DNA of 18,051 bases from Methanoregula sp. GTDB taxonomy: Archaea > Halobacteriota > Methanomicrobia > Methanomicrobiales > Methanospirillaceae. A program made the position numbers and the translations under genes. Below, in pieces: positions 14,406-18,051 of the stretch. Numbering within the stretch: the stretch's first letter is position 1; each line of letters opens with the position of its first letter. The stretch spans positions 1 to 18,051 of the forward strand of contig JAKLGN010000010.1 in assembly GCA_022710665.1 (NCBI GenBank), read 5' to 3'. Below the pieces are notes generated by a model. The model made no database searches. It had not been told where the DNA came from and worked only from the letters and a program-made list of their open reading frames with translations.

Positions 14406-14412
14406 TTTAATA
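14406..14412 (+). promoter_or_regulatory. TATA box of the tRNA pair
   Basis: TTTAATA is centred about 34 bp before the first base of tRNA-Tyr, placing the transcript start about 7 bases upstream of it. The rest of the 205-bp gap after the UDG-like gene shows only a T5 run at 14312-14316. Confidence 0.45.
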
Positions 14413-14442
14413 CAGATTTACCCCTACATTATTAGGCAGTGC

Positions 14443-14548
14443 CCCGCCTTAACTCAGCCTGGTAGAGTGCGCGGCTGTAGATTGGTTTACCGTTCAAGGT
14501 AACTGCGCGGCTACCGCGATGTCCCCGGTTCGAATCTGGGAGGCGGGA
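14443..14548 (+). tRNA. tRNA-Tyr (GTA) with a 32-nt intron at 37/38
   Basis: The cloverleaf folds cleanly: acceptor CCCGCCT/AGGCGGG, D stem ACTC/GAGT, anticodon stem CGCGG/CCGCG, loop CTGTAGA with anticodon GTA, T stem CCCGG/CTGGG with TTCGAAT, and discriminator A. The C1:G72 pair is the archaeal tRNA-Tyr identity mark. The intron is 14481-14512, after position 37. A bulge-helix-bulge can be drawn: CTGT (32-35) pairs with GCGG (14507-14510), with 3-base bulges AG|A and CT|A and an inner stem TACC..GGT capped by a 6-base loop. Mature length is 74 nt; no CCA is encoded. The intron's last nine bases repeat exon bases 14468-14476. Confidence 0.95.
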
Positions 14549-14564
14549 TTAACTGTACCAAAGT

Positions 14565-14637
14565 GCCCAGGTAGTGTAGTGGCCTATCATGATTGCCTGT
14601 CACGCAATCGACTCGGATTCGAATTCCGACCTGGGCG
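14565..14637 (+). tRNA. tRNA-Asp (GTC)
   Basis: A 73-nt cloverleaf: acceptor GCCCAGG/CCTGGGC, anticodon stem ATTGC/GCAAT with loop CTGTCAC (anticodon GTC), T stem TCGGA/TCCGA with TTCGAAT, and discriminator G. No intron and no encoded CCA. It lies 16 bp after tRNA-Tyr and is probably on the same transcript. Confidence 0.96.
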
Positions 14638-14670
14638 TACCGCTTTTGGCGTGTTCTTTGCCTGAACCTG

Positions 14671-14677
14671 TTTTTTT
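14671..14677 (+). terminator. Poly-T terminator of the tRNA transcript
   Basis: A run of seven T, 34 bp after tRNA-Asp, fits archaeal T-tract termination. It continues into TATAAGG (14677-14683), which could also act as the TATA box of the lipoprotein-like remnant downstream. Confidence 0.45.
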
Positions 14678-14735
14678 ATAAGGGGTCCGTAAGAACCAGT
14701 GATTCACTGTGGTTTGATTATCACGGTCTTATTCG

Positions 14736-15009
14736 TTGACAGAAAGCAACAATATCAGCCTGATCGTGGGTTTTTGCTTGTTCATGAGTACTGGCATCTT
14801 CACCACACTACTCGTGTTCAGCGCCAGTTGTACGCAGGTTCCCCATACCTCTGCAAATCCGGCTCCTGTACCAGGATGATGGTCTTGGAAATCTTATGAA
14901 TGCCAAAAATGACCTTTGTCCCTGGACAGTGACTAAAGATAAGATGGTTGATTTGGTTTGCGAAAACATGAACGCGAAACGAAGGTCCTTGCCGGGTTCT
15001 CCCCTCTGA
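14736..15009 (+). pseudogene. Frameshifted lipoprotein-like gene remnant
   Basis: From TTG 14736 (or ATG 14784) the frame encodes a hydrophobic signal region with MSTGIFTTLLVFSASC, then TQVPHTSANPAPVPG and a TGA at 14877. The lipobox-like end, followed by a Thr/Pro/Ala linker, resembles the starts of the two other exported proteins in this window. A second frame then stays open from the break to a TGA at 15007, reading GLGNLMNAKNDLCPWTVTKD and on to RRSLPGSPL. One frameshift near 14860-14880 would join them into about 90 residues. This is probably a decayed exported protein, but a genuine 31-47 residue peptide or two chance frames cannot be excluded. An upstream palindrome (CAGTGA-T-TCACTG, 14697-14709) sits near the predicted transcript start. 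Confidence 0.3.
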
Positions 15010-15065
15010 AAAATGGTTTTAGGATGCTTTCTCTCTTCATGTGATTATTGCGTTACCACACCTAT

Positions 15066-15136
15066 CCTCCCTTGAATATGGAGGGGATCGGTGTCAGCCG
15101 GCCGGTCGCGACGGAGGCCGGTAGCATCCCTTCCAT
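15066..15136. other. Structured intergenic element with competing stems
   Basis: ATGGAGGGGAT (15078-15088) pairs with ATCCCTTCCAT (15126-15136): 11 bp with one G-U. Inside it, GCCGGCC pairs with GGCCGGT around a 12-base loop holding GTCGCGAC. An upstream CCTCC (15066-15070) can instead pair with GGAGG (15080-15084), which uses part of the outer stem, so the two folds exclude each other. It lies in the 352-bp stretch 15010-15361, which has no convincing gene. A minus-strand terminator-like hairpin ends that stretch. An RNA element is likely, but its strand and function are not known. Confidence 0.45.
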
Positions 15137-15325
15137 TACGTACATGGTATCTATCTGTCTGCTATGGAGCCGGTATTGCCACGTCAACATATCATCCTGC
15201 ACAAAAAACAACAAAGGAGAGGTGATTCGGTTCTGTGATGAGGGCAGATAATAGCGGTTTGTTGGGATACGGTGTGTGTATCGGGCAGGCTTCTTTCCCT
15301 GCTTCTGTTGTACAAAGAAAACCAG

Positions 15326-15344
15326 CACAGTAAAAAAATCTGTG
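15326..15344 (-). terminator. Terminator downstream of the YkgJ-type gene
   Basis: On the minus strand CACAG and CTGTG enclose ATTTTTTTA, a 5-bp stem with a T7 loop, 17 bp after the stop at 15362. A T-run at this place fits archaeal termination of the two-gene minus-strand transcript. Confidence 0.5.
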
Positions 15345-15361
15345 TCCTTGGGAGAATCCGG

Positions 15362-15832
15362 TCAATCCACATGGTAACCATTTTCTATAAGGAATGAGGC
15401 AATCCATGGCTCAGCCTCACCGTCATCCTTCGGCCTTTTCCGAACGATCTCCTCCCATACGGTCCGGAGCCCGCGATCATCGGAATGGAGATCGAGCGTC
15501 CCCCGTACCGTCCCAAGGAGCAGACCTTGCCCATCGGACACGTGCATCAACACGCAGCGGAAATACTTGCATTGTCCCGGGCTGTCACGGTGGATCGTGC
15601 AGCGGAGAAGATCCCCGTCCGGACGGAGAAAGGGGCAGGCCGTCGGGTTCCGTTCCGGAAAAGAGAAATCCGTAAAGATTTCACGCTTGTCCTCATCCAC
15701 TTCTGCCTTAAAGGACGTGCCTGTAGAAACCGATTCACATTCGAAGGTGAATGGGCCGGTCTGGCGCCTTATGACAATATAATCGCCAAGATACATGCAG
15801 CACGAACCGCACTGCCGGCAGGAAAACACCAT
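15362..15832 (-). CDS. YkgJ-family cysteine-cluster protein
   Basis: A 156-residue protein of the YkgJ (CxxCxxxCC, zinc/iron-chelating) family. The cysteine groups are in the standard order: CRQCGSCC (Cys5, 8, 11, 12), CPFL (Cys66), and C-x-IH...C-x4-C (Cys78, 88, 93) in the pattern RCTIHRDSPGQCKYFRC. The biochemical role of the family is poorly known; metal binding is inferred from the motif. ATG 15832 is chosen because the cysteine motif normally begins close to the start; a TTG at 15862 would add ten residues without a ribosome binding site. It lies downstream of a lipoprotein gene on the same strand, with a 53-bp gap, so the two may be cotranscribed. Confidence 0.88.
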   Translation of the reverse strand: MVFSCRQCGSCCMYLGDYIVIRRQTGPFTFECESVSTGTSFKAEVDEDKREIFTDFSFPERNPTACPFLRPDGDLLRCTIHRDSPGQCKYFRCVLMHVSDGQGLLLGTVRGTLDLHSDDRGLRTVWEEIVRKRPKDDGEAEPWIASFLIENGYHVD

Positions 15833-15885
15833 GGGTTCAGTACTATCTGCACGGTATGACAAAAAGGAGGAGGGAACCTGCAGCC

Positions 15886-16521
15886 CTATGTAATAAGGAA
15901 TTCAGCCCGCTGTGCAAGGCGTTTTATGGTCTCGTAATCGGTGTTTGTTCCGGACATAGTAATCTTCTCGAAAACGTTCTTCTTTGTGAAGATGACGGTA
16001 TAGGTCACCGGTCGTTCAGGATCGAGCGGGTTCGTTTCCCGGAACGCAATACTCCGCTCCCCGATTGCCGGGAACGGGATTTCGTATCGCGAGCCCGGTG
16101 TCAGCTGCTGCTCTTTGAGTTGCTCTTTTTCCAGCAGGAAAACTCCATTGATGTTCTCTGAAGAGAAAATGCTGACAGACTGCCAGATCCTGGTAATTAT
16201 CTCATTATTGCCATTACGGCGGTAAAAGGAAACATAATAACCTTCTCTCCAGCCGAGCTGACGGGCAAGCTGGGATACTTCCGGAAGCGCGATAACGGTC
16301 CGGTCCTGAAGAACAAAATCTGAGGGAAAGTCAGCAGGCTGGAGTGCCATATCGGAAGACTGTTCCAATACAATGGTTGACTCAGGTGTCGTAATAACTG
16401 CGTTGGGGGCCGCGGTTATGGCTACTGTGACCGCTGGCGGTGCACCAGCCAGGGTATCCAGACAGCCGCCGGAACAGAGAAGTATAATCGCAAGAAACAG
16501 TGCAACCCATGAGTGTTCCAT
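15886..16521 (-). CDS. Lipoprotein of unknown function
   Basis: A 211-residue protein, not recognised as a named family. The N-terminus is a signal peptide (VALFLAIILLCSGGC) with a lipobox ending at Cys20, followed by an Ala/Thr/Pro-rich linker (21-50). The rest (about 60-211) looks like one alpha/beta domain with the order DRTVIALPEVSQLARQLGW, EGYYVSFYRR, ITRIWQSVSIF, IGERSIAF, YTVIFTKKNVFEKITMSG and a final helix ETIKRLAQRAEFLI. Lipoproteins with a similar pattern are frequent in methanogens. ATG 16521 is chosen over an in-frame TTG at 16530 because a TATA box lies 27 bp upstream, predicting a leaderless mRNA. It is the first gene of a probable pair with the YkgJ-type gene. Confidence 0.82.
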   Translation of the reverse strand: MEHSWVALFLAIILLCSGGCLDTLAGAPPAVTVAITAAPNAVITTPESTIVLEQSSDMALQPADFPSDFVLQDRTVIALPEVSQLARQLGWREGYYVSFYRRNGNNEIITRIWQSVSIFSSENINGVFLLEKEQLKEQQLTPGSRYEIPFPAIGERSIAFRETNPLDPERPVTYTVIFTKKNVFEKITMSGTNTDYETIKRLAQRAEFLIT

Positions 16522-16543
16522 ACCGTACAAAATCGGACAGAGA

Positions 16544-16552
16544 ATTTAATAT
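16544..16552 (-). promoter_or_regulatory. TATA box of the lipoprotein gene
   Basis: The minus strand reads ATATTAAAT, centred 27 bp before ATG 16521, so transcription should begin at the start codon itself. Confidence 0.5.
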
Positions 16553-16745
16553 GTTAGCGGTAGTGATAGCAGGAAAGAGATTGTTCCCCTGTCATTTCGA
16601 TAGCATTATGCTGATGCTGATTTTTTTGCTCCTGGTGAAATCATCGGCTCGACGATCTCGGGGTCTTTCGCTCACACTCTCCCCTGCCGCTGTGGCAGCC
16701 CCCGCATTGCGATAATCACTCAAGAAGGTTTTTGCCGATTATCCG

Positions 16746-16753
16746 TATTAAAA
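16746..16753 (+). promoter_or_regulatory. TATA box of the candidate small RNA
   Basis: TATTAAAA is centred about 25-27 bp before 16774-16777, exactly where the large stem-loop begins. No protein start follows at a usable distance. Confidence 0.5.
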
Positions 16754-16773
16754 GGACAAGCCTGTTTCAATGC

Positions 16774-16860
16774 GCACCAGCCTCCGATGGGGGCAGGGTT
16801 GGTGCAACGGGGTCGATCATGGGGAGAAAAAGAGGTTTTCTCCAGAGCCTGATTTTTTTT
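16774..16860 (+). ncRNA. Candidate small non-coding RNA
   Basis: A first stem-loop pairs GCACCA-GCCTCC (16774-16785) with GGGGGC (16789-16794) and TGGTGC (16800-16805): 12 bp with one G-U, a GAT loop, and a five-base bulge AGGGT. A second, perfect 8-bp hairpin follows, GGAGAAAA-AGAGG-TTTTCTCC (16823-16843), and then a T8 run (16853-16860) suited to archaeal termination. A TATA box sits at the right distance upstream. The predicted RNA is about 85-90 nt. No known RNA family was recognised. A diverged inverted copy of part of it lies at 17128-17190. Confidence 0.5.
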
Positions 16861-17190
16861 AGATTAAGGTAAAGTGCTTATAAAACCCCAAAAATAAATT
16901 TATCCGGTCGACGTAACAATGTTTTTTATAAAAATGAACTAAAATAGACTGTGAAAAAGTTATTTATTTTCATTAAAAATTTCTCGTCAGTCGCAAAAAG
17001 GTAATCCCGCTCATCGCAATGTGGGGGTCGCCTCAACGGCGGGGGCGAAGGCATTGCCGATGCCCCCAGGAGTGTCTGGAGGACTGGGTCCTGTGAATAT
17101 TTGATGGAAAAATTAGGTGCTGAAATGGCACTTTACCCTAGGTTTTTCACGGTCTCAATTATTTGCGATCAACGTTGCCGCCCCCATCGG
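16784..17190. repeat. Inverted pair of diverged repeat blocks, MITE-like
   Basis: Four words occur in the same order on the plus strand (16784-16877) and on the minus strand (17190-17128): CCGATGGGGGC, GCAACG, GATC and GGTAAAGTGC. The last is extended to 13 bp with one mismatch (16865-16877 and 17128-17140). The arms differ in spacing (73 and 42 bp between first and last words). The 250 bp between them is AT-rich on the left and holds a GC-rich hairpin on the right. No transposase and no clear target duplication is seen. Confidence 0.45.
17041..17067. repeat. Nested GC-rich hairpin between the inverted blocks
   Basis: GGGGGC (17041-17046) pairs with GCCCCC (17062-17067), and within the loop GGC pairs with GCC (17050-17052 and 17056-17058). 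The sequence stands out in otherwise AT-rich surroundings. Confidence 0.4.
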
Positions 17191-17252
17191 GGCGCCCCCG
17201 CGGCGGATCAAAAACCCTGATTATCAAAAAAACACGGAACTGCCCCGCCGTG

Positions 17253-17277
17253 CCCCGCGATGTGCTATCAAGCGGGG
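17253..17277. repeat. GC-rich stem-loop near the right end of the gene-free stretch
   Basis: CCCCGC and GCGGGG form a perfect 6-bp stem around a 13-base loop. Nothing else in 17278-17390 looks like a gene or RNA. Together with the small RNA and repeat entries this accounts for the gene-free stretch 16522-17453. Confidence 0.3.
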
Positions 17278-17391
17278 AGCCCTCATATCTTCAATTTTCA
17301 TAGTTTCGGTGTTAACCGATCCATTCATACATGTTTCTACAGAGCCGATTTTTATCACTGGAATCGGGGCAGGCCCTTTTCCATAAACCTG

Positions 17392-17399
17392 ATAAATAT
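17392..17399 (+). promoter_or_regulatory. TATA-like box of the PH-like gene
   Basis: ATAAATAT lies about 58 bp before the ATG at 17454, predicting a leader of about 30 bases. Confidence 0.35.
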
Positions 17400-17453
17400 C
17401 TTTTTCATTATTAAGGATCAACCACTACCGGATATCAGGCTAGACGTGGTACC

Positions 17454-18051
17454 ATGGGCGATCCAGAACTTCGCAGTGATGAAAAGTTGCTTGTTAGGAC
17501 CCAGGGGGTCTATGTCAAGTCAATCCCCTTTGAGGGAATCCTAACAAACAAGCGGATTATCCTTATCGACAGGGCAAAAAATCTCCTGCCCACCAAAGAG
17601 ATCCCGCTTGTTACCATCAAAGAGATCGAACCAGGAGAAAATGCAATCCGTGACCAGATTATTACGGTTTCGGTGATGGCAAAGACCGGGGAATTGCGGC
17701 AGATGATCCTTACCTTCTCCCGCGAGGCTGGAGGGAACAGGATCAAGGAACGCGATGCATGGGTCCGGCTTATCCGGGAGAATGCCTCATCCCCCTTTGA
17801 CCGGGTAATCCGGAAAGTGATTCCCGGGCCGGATCCGGCCTTGCGGAAACCCGAATCAATTGGTGGTCAGAGATCTGAGGTTATCCATTCGCAATCCAGG
17901 CAGACACCAACCACCGTTGAAAGCCCTCCATCAATAGCAGATACGGATGGCATGAGTCCTGTGAGGAGATCTGATATCACCCGTCCTGTTACGACAATCC
18001 CGCCTTCAATAGCGGTCACGACGCCCTATGCGCCCTTGCCTGGCATAAGTG
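17454..18051 (+). CDS. PH-like domain protein (partial, cut by the right edge)
   Basis: Open from ATG 17454 to the window edge, 199 codons, C-terminus missing. Residues about 8-125 have the pattern of a bacterial/archaeal PH-like (GRAM-type) domain: KLLVRTQGVYVKSIPFEG, then ILTNKRIILID, a turn with LLPTKEIPLVTIKEIE, a strand QMILTF and the final amphipathic helix RDAWVRLIREN. Pro/Thr/Ser-rich, low-complexity sequence follows (about 125-199), a linker presumably leading to another domain such as a zinc ribbon or membrane segment beyond the window. PH-like domains mediate lipid or protein binding, so the specific role is unknown. It starts after a long gene-free stretch and has its own promoter. 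Confidence 0.75.
   Translation, partial: MGDPELRSDEKLLVRTQGVYVKSIPFEGILTNKRIILIDRAKNLLPTKEIPLVTIKEIEPGENAIRDQIITVSVMAKTGELRQMILTFSREAGGNRIKERDAWVRLIRENASSPFDRVIRKVIPGPDPALRKPESIGGQRSEVIHSQSRQTPTTVESPPSIADTDGMSPVRRSDITRPVTTIPPSIAVTTPYAPLPGIS

Noticed and set aside
15238..15333. 31-codon frame (MRADNSGLLGYG...) preceded by GAGGTGAT
   Set aside because: The ribosome-binding-like site is about 12 bases from the ATG, too far, and its stop lies in the minus-strand terminator hairpin; no family was recognised.
16551..16715. 54-codon plus-strand frame with a hydrophobic stretch (MLMLIFLLLV)
   Set aside because: No ribosome binding site; it starts inside the divergent lipoprotein promoter and its end is low-complexity.
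16860..17000. AT-rich stretch considered as a replication origin
   Set aside because: No repeated ORB-like motif and no adjacent orc1/cdc6 gene; AT-richness alone is not enough.
17117..17386. 89-codon plus-strand frame over the right-hand repeat arm
   Set aside because: It runs through palindromic GC-rich sequence and A-runs, without a ribosome binding site or coding-like composition.
1..18051. CRISPR array to accompany the CARF-like protein
   Set aside because: No regularly spaced direct repeats of 20-40 bases were found anywhere in the window.

Overview
The window looks like chromosomal DNA of a methanogenic archaeon of the order Methanomicrobiales, with Methanoregulaceae as the best guess. 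The evidence is an archaeal information-processing gene cluster (L15e, RNase P proteins Rpp30 and Pop5, proteasome alpha, SBDS, L37ae, RpoP, Pcc1, prefoldin beta), an archaeal RecJ-like nuclease, an archaeal NAC/PUA/TrmI cluster, A/T-rich TATA boxes about 27 bp upstream of several start codons, archaeal-type ribosome binding sites (AGGTGAT, GTGATCC), and a tRNA-Tyr with C1:G72 and an intron at 37/38. The genus is inferred, not shown.

Layout. 1-3712 (minus strand): a RecJ-like DHH nuclease, a PUA-domain protein, NAC and TrmI form a chain of overlapping genes. Beyond them a CARF-like plus winged-helix regulator runs off the left edge. 3755-5624 (plus): nnr (NAD(P)HX repair) and moaC (molybdopterin synthesis). 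5625-6626: hairpins, a secreted or lipid-anchored protein of unknown function, and the L15e promoter. 6627-11268 (plus): the conserved superoperon rpl15e-rnp3-rnp2-psmA-SBDS-rpl37ae-rpoP-pcc1-pfdB. It lacks the exosome genes rrp4-rrp41-rrp42 that many other archaea carry between SBDS and rpl37ae. 11335-13458: a MESH1/SpoT-type HD hydrolase convergent with 2-isopropylmalate synthase; both stop codons lie in one palindrome. 13629-14637: a UDG-like Fe-S protein, then tRNA-Tyr (intron-containing) and tRNA-Asp. 14736-15361: a frameshifted lipoprotein-like remnant and a strongly structured element without a convincing gene. 15362-16521 (minus): a YkgJ-type cysteine-cluster protein and a lipoprotein. 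16522-17453: about 930 bp without a convincing protein gene. It holds a probable small RNA gene (TATA box, two hairpins, poly-T) and a second, inverted, diverged copy of the same block. 17454-end: a PH-like domain protein cut by the right edge.

The core genes couple ribosome biogenesis (L15e, L37ae, SBDS), tRNA maturation (RNase P, Pcc1/KEOPS, TrmI), nascent-chain handling (NAC, prefoldin), transcription (RpoP) and proteolysis (PsmA). The most original signals are in the non-coding accessory stretches: the small-RNA locus with its inverted copy (16746-17190), the structured element at 15066-15136, the tRNA-Tyr intron that repeats nine bases of its own exon, and the CARF-type regulator with no CRISPR array in view.
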